Part shown: piece by piece, positions 25,901 to 33,726 of the stretch
How the letters are laid out: every line of letters begins with the position of its first letter
Position numbering within the stretch: position 1 is the stretch's first letter
NCBI GenBank assembly: GCA_944319795.1
Contig: CALUFA010000021.1
Span: 1-39,261, forward strand
Length of the DNA: 39,261 nucleotides
From: an uncultured Prevotella sp.
Lineage (GTDB): Bacteria > Bacteroidota > Bacteroidia > Bacteroidales > Bacteroidaceae
Direction of reading: 5' to 3'
Made by a program: the position numbers and the translations under genes
Notes under the pieces: model-generated
Told to the model about the DNA's origin: nothing
Seen by the model: only the letters and a program-made list of their open reading frames with translations
Database searches by the model: none

Positions 25901-26068
25901 ATGGCTTCGCTAACCACGATAGTCGGCATGATACCGCTATTGGGCGACCCCATGTACGGCTCAATGGCGATAACAATAATGGGCGGACTAACCGTCGGCA
26001 CGGTAATCACGCTGCTTCTCCTTCCGTTATTCTATACCGCACTGTTCAAAATTAAAGCAGACAAGTAA
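22931..26068 (+). CDS. RND-family efflux pump, inner-membrane component
   Basis: A 1045-residue pump of the AcrB/MexB-like superfamily that exports compounds using the proton gradient. The first membrane helix is at about 14-34, and twelve helices are expected in two sets around 330-510 and 865-1040. The TM4 signature is GAFIVAMGMLVDNAIVIMDG (391-410): Asp402 is kept, but the second acidic residue of the AcrB VDD motif is Asn here, as in many single-Asp relatives. FPGASAHEVELKVALPMEDA and IRRELLSVKGVKRANIVGN are typical porter-domain segments. The last four residues (KADK) and the stop lie in the first unit of the repeat array that follows. Confidence 0.95.
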   Translation: MTKITEFFMRRTTLFWSAMTAVIIAGVIAFVQMPKLEDPVVAVKQAMVAVPFPGASAHEVELKVALPMEDALRTLPDVKEVKAECSDGMATFTVEFLMTVPLENLEQHFDLLRRKVSDMTASLPQGCYTPVVIDDMMDVYGIFYAFTGDGYSYTEMYKYANMIRRELLSVKGVKRANIVGNRNEIVNITIPHEYISRNGIMPTQIMSALNNAGKTVSAGNYSVEGDRLRIGVSGVVKDEKDISGIIINTTDGKQLRLGDIAKIGRNYAEPQRNGFFVEGKPALAICLAMEDDAIVPDVGKLVDEKLAEAMKRVPVGMEIEKIFFQPDKVDEAINSFMINLVESVIIVILVLIFTMGLRSGVIIGFGLILTIALSFPILLVCGTTLQRISLGAFIVAMGMLVDNAIVIMDGILIDKQRGLGPKTYLYRIGRNTAMPLLGATVIAAATFVCIYLCPGSVGEYASDLFLVLCVSLLVSWVLALIQVPVCAKSWLPVRETKKKADGVMNSPVHRFIRRTIATLIAHRKLTISVAVGVLLLCIFGFTKIKNLFFPDFDYKQFVIEYYLPAQSSPDRVKHDLLEISKLLEKNPEVERVAASMGCAPARYCLVRPMTAGGDCYGELMVDCKDYETVMKQIPTIREQLREKYPDAYIRIRKYNFSIDTSHTVEVEFSGPDPATLRDLSRQAEEIMRSCPYVDPYSVENNWKPRGKVLMAEYNRPGALRSGIERSDIGNALMATTDGLPVGVINDQDRQVMVNLNIRNADGSRINDLGGIPVWSMMNIHLSGDALQTAAAGGGSIGEIKDEMMKSVPLSSVTDSVRLSWDENVVLRVNGQRAIEAECDPNTDLYEATPAKVVSEIKDKIEAIALPEGYKMKWIGESELQDEAIGGLMKYVPITIFIVLFALLLLFNNWKKVILILMCFPFVFCGITPALLIFRQPFTFMAIIGVMGLVGMMVKNAIVLVDEINRLQTEEHKSAYTSVIEATVSRVRPVLMASLTTIVGMIPLLGDPMYGSMAITIMGGLTVGTVITLLLLPLFYTALFKIKADK

Positions 26069-26226
26069 TCAGCAGACAAGTAACAAGCAGACAAGTAACA
26101 AGCAGACAAGTAACAAGCAGACAAGTAACAAGTAACAAGTGGACAAGTAACAAGTGGACAAGTGACAAACAGACAAGTGACAAGACAAATCTCCTTGTCT
26201 GCTTGTCTGCTGATTACTTGTCTGCT
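26056..26226. repeat. AAGCAGACAAGTAAC tandem array with mirrored end, between pump and channel genes
   Basis: The first unit (GCAGACAAGTAA, 26057-26068) is the end of the pump gene, stop codon included. At least four close copies follow, then variants with GTGGACAAGTAAC. The last 45 bases hold the complement (CTTGTCTGCTTGTCTGCTGA and so on), pairing with 26062-26095. The array ends 13 bases before the tolC-like ATG. It can form a hairpin inside the operon. Confidence 0.85.
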
Positions 26227-26239
26227 AAAAAATAAAGAT

Positions 26240-27547
26240 ATGGACAAACGAATATTATTTTACATTATCGCCCTTTGCATCGTAACAACGGCAAAGGCGC
26301 AAGAAACGTTACATTTATCGCTAAGCGACTGCCGCGGCATGGCCGTCGGCCACGACGAAGACTTACGGCGTGCAGGCAACGCCATGAAACAGGCCGAGGC
26401 TGACAGGGGCACAGCCATAGCCGCTTACTTGCCAAAGATAAGCGCCTCGGCCACGGGAGCCTACATTGCCCCGGACATCGACATAATGGGCATGCAACTG
26501 CAGATGCGCGGCATGTATATGGCCGGAATCACCCTGACGCAGCCCATTTACGCCGGAGGCAAGATACAAGCAGGCAAACGCCTTGCCGAAATAGGACGTG
26601 AGAGCAGCAGGGAGAACTACCGCAAGACGAGGATGCAGGTGGTGGCCGATGCCGACATAGCCTATTGGAGCCTCATCGCCGTAAGATGGAAAGTAAGGAT
26701 GCTGCGAGCATATAAGGCACAGATGGACACGCTCCTACGCCAGACGCAGACCACCATCGCCGCCGGCATGGCCACCGACAACGACCTGCTGCGCGTGCAG
26801 GCCAAGCAAAGCGAAATAAGCTACCAACTCAGCAAGGCGGAGAGCGGTGCCGAACTATGCAACATGTCGCTATGCAGCGCAATAGGATGCAGTTTGGACA
26901 CACGAATCGTCCCAACCGACACGACTATCACCATGCAACCGTCTGACTGCCTTAGCGCCGACATTGCCATGCGCCCGGAACTGGGTCTGCTCGGACAACA
27001 AGTAAAAGCCGCCGAACAGCAAGTAAAGATGGCGCGCGCCGAAATACTGCCCACCGTCGGCCTGTCGGCCAATTACTCTTACTACGGCAACATCAAGCTG
27101 AACGGCATGACGGCAGATGCCGCCGGTAACGCAGTGCCGTTCACGCAAAACTACAAAGACGACATGCTCGTCGTAATGGCGTCGGTAAGCATACCGGTAT
27201 TCAACTGGGGCGCAGGCTTAAAGAAAATAAGAAAGGCGAAGATTGAGGCTGACAACGCACGCCTTAGCCTGCAGAAAACCGAACGCATGCTGACGCTTGA
27301 AGCCGAACAAGCAATAAGGAACGTCAACAACAGCCGCTCGCTCGTATCCACGGCGCACATCGGACTCGAACAGTCCGAAGCCAACCTACGCCAAACCCGT
27401 AGCCGACACACCGCCGGGCTGTGTTCCCTCTCCGACCTTATGGACGCACATTCGCAATGGCAACAGGCACAAAGCAACTTGATCGAGGCTCTGACAGGAT
27501 ATAAGATTTACGAAACGGAATATCTCAAAGCTACGGGCAAACTATGA
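26240..27547 (+). CDS. TolC-family outer membrane efflux channel
   Basis: A 435-residue outer-membrane factor. The start at 26240 gives the signal MDKRILFYIIALCIVTTAKA; the frame continues upstream only through the repeat array. Two similar halves are visible: first LSDCRGMAVGHDEDLRRAGN, ISASATGAYIAPDID, and GITLTQPIYAGGKIQAGKRL (the TQPIYxGGK motif); second RPELGLLGQQVKAAEQQVKM, ILPTVGLSANYSY, SVSIPVFNWGAGLKKI. The closing VNNSRSLVSTAHIGLEQSEA helix and ETEYLKATGKL end are typical. Third gene of the RND operon. Confidence 0.95.
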   Translation: MDKRILFYIIALCIVTTAKAQETLHLSLSDCRGMAVGHDEDLRRAGNAMKQAEADRGTAIAAYLPKISASATGAYIAPDIDIMGMQLQMRGMYMAGITLTQPIYAGGKIQAGKRLAEIGRESSRENYRKTRMQVVADADIAYWSLIAVRWKVRMLRAYKAQMDTLLRQTQTTIAAGMATDNDLLRVQAKQSEISYQLSKAESGAELCNMSLCSAIGCSLDTRIVPTDTTITMQPSDCLSADIAMRPELGLLGQQVKAAEQQVKMARAEILPTVGLSANYSYYGNIKLNGMTADAAGNAVPFTQNYKDDMLVVMASVSIPVFNWGAGLKKIRKAKIEADNARLSLQKTERMLTLEAEQAIRNVNNSRSLVSTAHIGLEQSEANLRQTRSRHTAGLCSLSDLMDAHSQWQQAQSNLIEALTGYKIYETEYLKATGKL

Positions 27548-27676
27548 TACGATGTAAAAGAGCATTCTTGCAAACATCAAGCAAAAGCATTAACGCAAAA
27601 CACGTAACTTATTGATAATCAAACATAAAGAAGTCGAGAACATCCACATGCACATTCGCCGGGAACGAACTAACTT

Positions 27677-27759
27677 GTAAAAGGTAACCTTTTACACTTC
27701 AAAAGGCTGCCTTTTACGCTCTAAAAAGCGGTCTTTTGCAACGCAAAATGCCGTCTTTC
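27677..27759. repeat. Dispersed intergenic cassette repeat, copy 5
   Basis: Four units in a row: aaaaggtaaccttttac, aaaaggctgccttttacg, aaaaagcggtcttttgca, and aaaatgccgtctttcc. It is the longest array of this family in the window and lies after the efflux operon. Confidence 0.75.
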
Positions 27760-27823
27760 CCTTTCAACGGTCTTTGCGTCCGTAGCATCGACAGCCGCAA
27801 AGACTTAAAAACATCCGCATTAT

Positions 27824-27854
27824 TTTGCCCGGCTTGCATTTTTCGTTATCTTTG
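27824..27854 (+). promoter_or_regulatory. Promoter in the gap before the GT117 gene
   Basis: TTTG at 27824-27827, 19 bases, then TATCTTTG at 27847-27854, a full consensus match. A transcript from here would carry a 20-codon frame (MDLAKHRYWADGPNEGGRLR, 27878-27940) and a GC-rich stem-loop before a second promoter. Confidence 0.7.
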
Positions 27855-27977
27855 CGCCCGGGTAACACATTCAGTACATGGACTTAGCAAAACATCGGTA
27901 TTGGGCGGACGGCCCGAATGAGGGCGGCCGCCTGCGTTAAAATATAATAATATTACGGCTACACGGCGTAAAGTTTG

Positions 27978-27985
27978 TATCTTTG
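27978..27985 (+). promoter_or_regulatory. -7 element close to the GT117 gene
   Basis: TATCTTTG, 69 bases before the ATG at 28055. The upstream element is poor. The following leader (27989-28018) has two interlocking complementary pairs. Confidence 0.55.
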
Positions 27986-28054
27986 CACGGCGTTTCGGCG
28001 TAGGAACGCCAAGCCGAAGGCTGACGATTAACATTATACAGACATAATATCTAA

Positions 28055-31000
28055 ATGAAGCGATTTAAGTTGGTTGACAATATCATGGGGTGGCTGGCTT
28101 TCCTGATAGCCGCCTTCGTATATTGCAGCACCATTGAGCCGACAGCCAGCTTTTGGGACTGTCCTGAATTCATCACCACCGGTTACAAACTCGAAATCGG
28201 CCATCCGCCCGGAGCGCCGTTCTTCATGCTTACGGCCAACCTGTTCTCCCAGTTCGCAAGCAGCCCCGCCGAGGTGGCGCTCATGGTCAACACGATGAGC
28301 GCGCTGCTCAGCGCCGCGTGCATACTGTTCTTGTTTTGGACGATAACCCACCTTACGCGCAAGCTGATACTTAAGGACTGGGGGGCGCTGACCACGGCAA
28401 AGCTGATAGCCATCGAGGCGAGCGGACTGGTGGGCGCGCTGGTCTACACGTTCAGCGACACGTTCTGGTTCAGCGCCGTCGAGGGCGAGGTCTACGCCTA
28501 CTCGTCGGCGTTCACGGCGGTGGTGTTCTGGCTCATCCTTAAATGGGAAGACCATGCCGACGAGCCGCACAGCGACCGCTGGCTCGTACTAATAATGTAT
28601 ATGACGGGGTTGAGCATCGGCGTCCACCTGCTCAACCTGCTCTGCGTGTCGGCCATCGTCTTAGTGTTCTACTACCGTAAGTTCCCGGGCGCCAACCTTA
28701 AGGGCTCGCTCGTGGCCCTGGCCATATCGTTCGTGCTCATCGCGGCGATACTTTACGGCGTAGTGCCGGGCATAGTGACGGTGGGCGGCTGGTTCGAGCT
28801 GTTCTTCGTCAACACGCTCGGCTGCCCGTTCAACACGGGCGTCATCGTCTACATCATACTGCTCGTGGCCGCCGTCGTTTGGGCCATATATGAAAGCTAT
28901 ACCGACAAGAGCTTCAGGCGCACGAACGTGTCGTTCGTGCTCGCGGTGGCCATGCTGGGCGTGCCGTTCTACGGCTACGGGTGGTCGGCGTTCTTCACGG
29001 GCGCAGTGGTGTTGGCAGTGCTTTGGTTCGTGGTGAACCGCCGGGTGGCAACGGGCAAGATAAGGAAGCCTTTGGTTAGCGCGCGCATCAAGAACACCGT
29101 GCTGCTGTGCATGCTGATGCTGATGATAGGCTACTCGAGCTATGCGGTGATCGTCATCCGCTCGTCGGCCAACCCGCCTATGGACCAAAACTCGCCCGAG
29201 GACATATTCACCCTCGGCAGCTACCTCAGCCGCGACCAGTACGGCGACAACCCCCTGCTCTACGGCCAGGCTTACACCTCGCAGGTGAAGCTCGACGTAG
29301 AGGACGGCATGTGCAAGCCCCACGTAATAGAGGGCGCGCCCATATACCAGCGCAAGGAGAAGGCTTCGGCCGACGAGAAGGACTCTTACTTCGTAGTAAG
29401 CCGCAAGCGCGACTACGCGTATGCGCAGAACATGCTGTTCCCGCGCATGTGGAGCTCGAGCCACGCCGAAGCCTACGAGAGCTGGATGGGCGGCGTCGAC
29501 GGCACGCAGGTGCCTTACGACCGCTGCGGCGAGCCCGTATCGGTGAAGATGCCGACGATGATCGAGAACCTGCGCTTCTTCCTCTCCTACCAGTGCAACT
29601 TCATGTACTGGCGCTACTTCATGTGGAACTTCGCCGGACGGCAGAACGACATACAGGGCAACGGCGAGCTGGAGCACGGCAACTGGATTACGGGCATATC
29701 GTGGCTCGACAACATGCGCCTCGGCGACCAAAGCAAGCTGCCCGACGACCTTAAGAACAACAAGGGGCACAACGTATTCTACTGCCTGCCGCTGTTGCTC
29801 GGCCTGATCGGCCTGTTCTGGCAGGCTTACCGCGGACAGCGCGGCATAAGGCAGTTCTGGGTGGTGTTCTTCCTGTTCTTCATGACCGGACTCGCCATCG
29901 TGCTCTACCTCAACCAAACGCCCATGCAGCCGCGCGAGCGCGACTATGCCTACGCAGGCTCGTTCTACGCCTTCGCAATATGGTGCGGCATCGGCGTTGC
30001 GGCCATAATCGACCTGCTGAAGAAATACACTAAGGCGAACGAGACGGCCATAGCCGCCGCAGTGTCGGCGCTCTGCCTGCTCGTGCCCATACAGATGGCC
30101 AGCCAGACATGGGACGACCACGACCGCAGCGGACGCTACGTTTGCCGCGACTTCGGACAGAACTACCTCATGTCGATGCAGGACAAGGGCAACCCGATAA
30201 TCTTCACCAACGGCGACAACGACACCTTCCCCCTGTGGTACAACCAGGAAGTGGAAGGCGTGAGGACCGACGCACGCGTATGCAACCTGAGCTACCTTGC
30301 CACCGACTGGTACATCGACCAGATGTGCCGCGAGGCTTACAAGTCGCCCTCGGTGCCCATAACATGGCCGAGGCTCGACTACTGCTCGGGCACGAACGAC
30401 TTCGTCGAGGTGCAGCCGGCGATGAAAGGGCAGATACTCGAGTTCTACAAGACCAACCCCGAAGAGGCTAAAGCCGCCTTCGGCGACGAGCCGTTCGAGG
30501 TGAAGAACGTCATGAAGCACTGGGTGCGCTCAAAGGACGAGGACTTCCACTTCATACCGACCGACACGCTCTACATCACCATCGACAAGGAAGCCGTAAG
30601 GAAGAGCGGCATGATGATGGCCGCCGACTCGATACCCGACCGCATGGTTATCTCGCTCAAAGGCAAGAACGCATTGTACAAGAACGACCTGATGATGCTC
30701 GAGATGTTGGCGCAGTGCAACTGGACACGCCCGGTATACGTGGCCGTAACCGTAGGCTCCGAGAACTACATGAACCTCGGCGACAACTTCGTACAAGAAG
30801 GACTCGCCAACCGCATAACGCCGTTCACCACCAACGTTGCCGGAGCCAAGAGCTTCGACACCGAGCGCGTATACGACAACATGATGACACGCTTCAAGTA
30901 CGGCGGCATCGACAAGAAGGGCATCTACCTCGACGAGACCGTAATGCGCATGTGCTACACCCACCGGCGCCTGTTCGCCCAGCTCGCCCTCAACCTCATA

Positions 31001-31381
31001 GCCGAAGGCAAGACCGACAAGGCAAAGAAGGCTTTGGCATACGCCGACAAGGTGATACCCGACTACAACGTGCCGATGAACTACCTCAGCGGCGGACTCG
31101 ACATCGCGAAGGCTTACGCCCACGTAGGCAACAAGGCCAGGGCGACGGAGATACTCAAACAGGTGTTCGACAACTCACACCAGTACATGGCGTGGTACAA
31201 CTCGCTCTCAGGCAGCCGCTTCACGCAGGCACAGCAAGACTGCATAATGCACATCTACATAATGAGCATGTGCATCGAGAACGCCAACATGTTCGACGCC
31301 AACCTCGCCAACAAGTTCGACGCGCAGTTCCGTGCCGACGTAACGACTTACCACGGCAAGGGCGGAGTCATGCCCCAATGA
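28055..31381 (+). CDS. DUF2723 / GT117 membrane protein, O-mannosyltransferase family
   Basis: A 1108-residue polytopic membrane protein. The N-terminal half has many hydrophobic helices and opens with the family motif TIEPTASFWDCPEFITTGYK (26-45), followed by IGHPPGAPFFML. The acidic DCPEF stretch (35-39), in the first loop, is where GT-C type glycosyltransferases keep catalytic acids. The last 400 residues are soluble and include an NGDNDTFPLWYNQ segment and TPR-like helices at the end. Human TMEM260, an O-mannosyltransferase (CAZy GT117), belongs to the same DUF2723 family; function in Bacteroidota is inferred from that. It uses GC-rich codons throughout and is the largest protein here. 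Confidence 0.9.
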   Translation: MKRFKLVDNIMGWLAFLIAAFVYCSTIEPTASFWDCPEFITTGYKLEIGHPPGAPFFMLTANLFSQFASSPAEVALMVNTMSALLSAACILFLFWTITHLTRKLILKDWGALTTAKLIAIEASGLVGALVYTFSDTFWFSAVEGEVYAYSSAFTAVVFWLILKWEDHADEPHSDRWLVLIMYMTGLSIGVHLLNLLCVSAIVLVFYYRKFPGANLKGSLVALAISFVLIAAILYGVVPGIVTVGGWFELFFVNTLGCPFNTGVIVYIILLVAAVVWAIYESYTDKSFRRTNVSFVLAVAMLGVPFYGYGWSAFFTGAVVLAVLWFVVNRRVATGKIRKPLVSARIKNTVLLCMLMLMIGYSSYAVIVIRSSANPPMDQNSPEDIFTLGSYLSRDQYGDNPLLYGQAYTSQVKLDVEDGMCKPHVIEGAPIYQRKEKASADEKDSYFVVSRKRDYAYAQNMLFPRMWSSSHAEAYESWMGGVDGTQVPYDRCGEPVSVKMPTMIENLRFFLSYQCNFMYWRYFMWNFAGRQNDIQGNGELEHGNWITGISWLDNMRLGDQSKLPDDLKNNKGHNVFYCLPLLLGLIGLFWQAYRGQRGIRQFWVVFFLFFMTGLAIVLYLNQTPMQPRERDYAYAGSFYAFAIWCGIGVAAIIDLLKKYTKANETAIAAAVSALCLLVPIQMASQTWDDHDRSGRYVCRDFGQNYLMSMQDKGNPIIFTNGDNDTFPLWYNQEVEGVRTDARVCNLSYLATDWYIDQMCREAYKSPSVPITWPRLDYCSGTNDFVEVQPAMKGQILEFYKTNPEEAKAAFGDEPFEVKNVMKHWVRSKDEDFHFIPTDTLYITIDKEAVRKSGMMMAADSIPDRMVISLKGKNALYKNDLMMLEMLAQCNWTRPVYVAVTVGSENYMNLGDNFVQEGLANRITPFTTNVAGAKSFDTERVYDNMMTRFKYGGIDKKGIYLDETVMRMCYTHRRLFAQLALNLIAEGKTDKAKKALAYADKVIPDYNVPMNYLSGGLDIAKAYAHVGNKARATEILKQVFDNSHQYMAWYNSLSGSRFTQAQQDCIMHIYIMSMCIENANMFDANLANKFDAQFRADVTTYHGKGGVMPQ

Positions 31382-31385
31382 TTTT

Positions 31386-31647
31386 TTAAGGGGAGTAAAG
31401 GTGTAAAGGAATAAGGAGTGAAGGAGTAAGGAGTGAAGGAGTAAAGGAGTAAGGAGTAGGTAGTAGAGGAGTTATGGAGAATGGAGTAAAGGAGAAATGA
31501 CGCAAGAATGTTATTCTCCCCTACTCCATTACTTCCCTACGACTTACTACTCTACTCCATAACTCCTCTACTACCTACTCCTTCACTCCTTACTCCTTCA
31601 CTCCTTACTCCTTCACTCCTTTACTCCTTTACTCCTTTACTCCTTAA
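31386..31647. repeat. Large mirrored GGAGTAA/GGAGTGAA array between the GT117 and deacetylase genes
   Basis: The left arm 31386-31479 consists of 7- and 8-base units (GGAGTAA, GGAGTGAA, GGAGTAAA). The right arm 31555-31647 is its near-exact complement over about 93 bases. Inside, a second smaller inverted pair (GGAGAATGGAGTAAAGGAGA with TTCTCCCCTACTCCATTA) nests in the loop. The array ends about 14 bases before the deacetylase ATG. Confidence 0.9.
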
Positions 31648-31660
31648 AATAAAAAACAAT

Positions 31661-32272
31661 ATGATCATCGAGCAGCCCGCCAAATGGCTACGCTGGCTCT
31701 ACCCACGGGCTACATGGCGTATGGACAAGACGGAGAAAGCAGTCTACCTGACTTTCGACGACGGCCCCATACCCGAATCAACCCCGTTCATACTCGAAAC
31801 CCTCGCCGCATACGGCGTACACGCTACGTTCTTCATGGTCGGCGACAACGTAAGGAAACACCCCGCACTGTTCAAGCAAATCGTCGACGCCGGCCACCAA
31901 GTAGGCAACCACACATTCAACCACTGGGGCGGATTCAAGCACACGACCCAGTCGTACAACGCCAATGCCGAAAAGGCGAACGAGCTGATAGGCTCCCACC
32001 TCTTCCGTCCGCCGCACGGCTGGATGCGTTGGGACCAATACTTCTGGCTCGGGCGCAAGTACCGCATCGTAATGTGGGATCTCGTAACACGCGATTACAG
32101 CAAGTGGCTTACGGCCGAGGACGTGTTGCGCAACGTAAAGCGGTACACGCGCAACGGCTCGATAATAACGTTCCACGACTCGCTTAAGAGCATCAACAAG
32201 CTGCGCTACGCCTTGCCCGAGGCGCTGAAGTGGCTGAAAGAACAAGGATATGAATTCAAGACTTTCGAGTGA
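31661..32272 (+). CDS. Polysaccharide deacetylase (NodB homology domain)
   Basis: A 203-residue carbohydrate esterase family 4 protein that removes N-acetyl (or similar) groups from a glycan. The start at 31661 is chosen since the frame upstream runs only through repeats. Visible metal and catalytic motifs: TFDDGP at 31-36 (Asp33, Asp34), HATFFMVGDNV, His84 and His88 in NHTFNH, RPPHGW at 116-121, and MWDLVTRDYSKW. There is no signal peptide, so it may act in the cytoplasm or at the membrane face. Its end overlaps the queG start by 23 bases. Confidence 0.93.
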   Translation: MIIEQPAKWLRWLYPRATWRMDKTEKAVYLTFDDGPIPESTPFILETLAAYGVHATFFMVGDNVRKHPALFKQIVDAGHQVGNHTFNHWGGFKHTTQSYNANAEKANELIGSHLFRPPHGWMRWDQYFWLGRKYRIVMWDLVTRDYSKWLTAEDVLRNVKRYTRNGSIITFHDSLKSINKLRYALPEALKWLKEQGYEFKTFE

Positions 32273-33173
32273 ACAAGTAAAAGCCGAGGCCCATGCCCTC
32301 GGCTTTTCCGCTTGCGGCGTGGCCAAGGCCGGGCCCGTAGACGGCCGGCATTCGGCGGCGTTCACCCGGTGGATAGCCGACGGAGCCCACGCCGGCATGG
32401 AGTATATGGCACGCAATGTGGACAAGCGGCTCGACCCGCAACAGCTTATGCCCGGCGTGAAAAGCATTGTCAGCGTCGCGCTGAACTATACGCCCGGAAA
32501 GCGTGCATGCGAAAGCGGACTGAAATTCGCAGCCTACGCCTTAGGCCAAGACTATCACGACATCATGAAGCAACGCCTCCACTCGCTCGCCTCGCGCCTC
32601 GGCCTGACCGCCTACCGCGCCTTCTGCGACACAGCCCCCGTGCTCGAACGCTATTGGGCCATGCAAGCCGGATTAGGCTGGATAGGCCGCAACCACCAGC
32701 TCATAATTCCCCATGCCGGCACGATGTTCTTTCTCGGCGAACTGTTCGTCGACGCCGAAGCCGACCGGTACGACACCCCCGTACCCGGACGCTGCGGCAC
32801 ATGCCACGCCTGCCTTGACGCCTGCCCCACCGGCGCTCTCGGCCGCGGCGCCACGTTCAACTCATCACGCTGCCTGTCGTATCTCACAATCGAAAACCGT
32901 GGGGACATTCCCCAATGCTTCGCCTGCAAAATGGGCGACACCGTCTATGGCTGCGACCGCTGCCAAGACGCATGCCCGTGGAACCGCTTCGCCACGCCGA
33001 CCGACGATCCACAGCTGCAACCACGCCCCGAACTGCTCAACATGACACGCGCAGACTGGCTGCGCCTTACCGTCGACCAATACCGCAAGCTCTTCAAGGG
33101 CAGCGCCGTAAAAAGGGCGAAATACGAAGGACTGATGAGAAACATCAAATGCGCATTAAGAGTCAAGAATTAG
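32250..33173 (+). CDS. queG: Epoxyqueuosine reductase QueG
   Basis: Last step of queuosine tRNA modification: a cobalamin-dependent [4Fe-4S] enzyme reducing epoxyqueuosine in tRNA. At 307 residues it is the short form without the C-terminal HEAT-like repeats of the E. coli protein. Motifs: ALGFSACGVAKAGP, YWAMQAGLGWIGRNHQLI (cobalamin region), first cluster CGTCHACLDACPTGAL (Cys182, 185, 188, 192), second FACKMGDTVYGCDRCQDACP (Cys235, 238, 242). It overlaps the deacetylase gene, so the two are probably cotranscribed. Its last codons (LRVKN, stop) resemble the repeat that follows. Confidence 0.95.
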   Translation: MNSRLSSEQVKAEAHALGFSACGVAKAGPVDGRHSAAFTRWIADGAHAGMEYMARNVDKRLDPQQLMPGVKSIVSVALNYTPGKRACESGLKFAAYALGQDYHDIMKQRLHSLASRLGLTAYRAFCDTAPVLERYWAMQAGLGWIGRNHQLIIPHAGTMFFLGELFVDAEADRYDTPVPGRCGTCHACLDACPTGALGRGATFNSSRCLSYLTIENRGDIPQCFACKMGDTVYGCDRCQDACPWNRFATPTDDPQLQPRPELLNMTRADWLRLTVDQYRKLFKGSAVKRAKYEGLMRNIKCALRVKN

Positions 33174-33202
33174 GTTAAGAGTTAAGAATTAAGAGTTAAG
33201 AA
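33156..33202. repeat. TTAAGAR heptamer array after queG
   Basis: TTAAGAGTCAAGAATTAG, the end of queG with its stop, is followed by GTTAAGAGTTAAGAATTAAG and AGTTAAG. Unit length is seven bases. There is no mirrored arm at this site, but the same word forms the hairpin at 33727-33805. Confidence 0.75.
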
Positions 33203-33217
33203 AACACGTTTTGTAAA

Positions 33218-33715
33218 ATGATAGGAAAAGACATTGTTATCGCCGCAACGGTGCGCGCGTTTTTCAAATACTTCGTCACAGGACTGCTCGAAGCACAGAC
33301 CGACGTCGACATTCAAGAACGCTTCGAACCAAAAAACATCAAGCGCACTATGCTCAACCATTATGAACGCATATCGAAACTGTTCAACCAAGAAGCGTTC
33401 TACGCCATATCGCGCATGAACTACGAGGCCGACGAAATAGAGCCGCTCTTGAAAAACTTCGTTACCGAAGCCACGACCGATATGGACCTCGTGCGCTTCG
33501 CCTGCAAGACCGACGAATTCCACCAAACCTTAGTGGACGAATACAAGCGCAACTTCATCAACCTGCTCGACGGACGCATCGAAACGCAAGACGAACACGT
33601 AAACTCATACACCCGTTGCCCCGGAATAGGCGAAATGGACACCGACACAGCCGAAAACATCGTAAACCGAATGGCATCACGGGCTTACGAGTTAGGAAAG
33701 AGTCGAATAAATTAA
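33218..33715 (+). CDS. Unknown 165-aa helical protein
   Basis: No family recognised. A soluble, mostly helical protein of 165 residues without signal peptide or membrane segment, acidic in the middle (NYEADEIEPLLKNFVTEATT). It opens with MIGKDIVIAATVRAFFKYFV and has a segment CPGIGEMDTDTAENIVNRMA near the end. It follows queG after a short repeat array, and its end (AGTCGAATAAATTAAG, stop included) is duplicated directly after the gene. Coding character looks real: codon use matches the neighbours and no frame is broken. Confidence 0.75.
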   Translation: MIGKDIVIAATVRAFFKYFVTGLLEAQTDVDIQERFEPKNIKRTMLNHYERISKLFNQEAFYAISRMNYEADEIEPLLKNFVTEATTDMDLVRFACKTDEFHQTLVDEYKRNFINLLDGRIETQDEHVNSYTRCPGIGEMDTDTAENIVNRMASRAYELGKSRIN

Positions 33716-33726
33716 GAGCCGAATAA

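Larger units (their letters stand above)
27548..28054. other. 507-base intergenic region with repeats, two promoters and a leader
   Basis: No ordinary gene. It holds cassette repeat copy 5 (27677-27759), a full promoter at 27824-27854, a 20-codon frame starting at 27878, a GC-rich hairpin around 27904-27932, and a second -7 element at 27978-27985. The minus strand shows nothing convincing. Confidence 0.6.

Noticed and set aside
26162-26239. Upstream extension of the TolC-like protein
   Set aside because: Encoded by the tandem array; the signal peptide begins at 26240.
28661-30520. 619-codon minus-strand frame
   Set aside because: Antisense shadow of the GT117 gene; very high Val, His, Ala and Arg content, with no family resemblance.
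31508-31660. N-terminal extension of the deacetylase with Thr-Pro-Ser-Leu repeats
   Set aside because: It is a translation of the GGAGTAA-type array read on the other arm. The conserved protein starts at 31661, after an A-rich initiation stretch.
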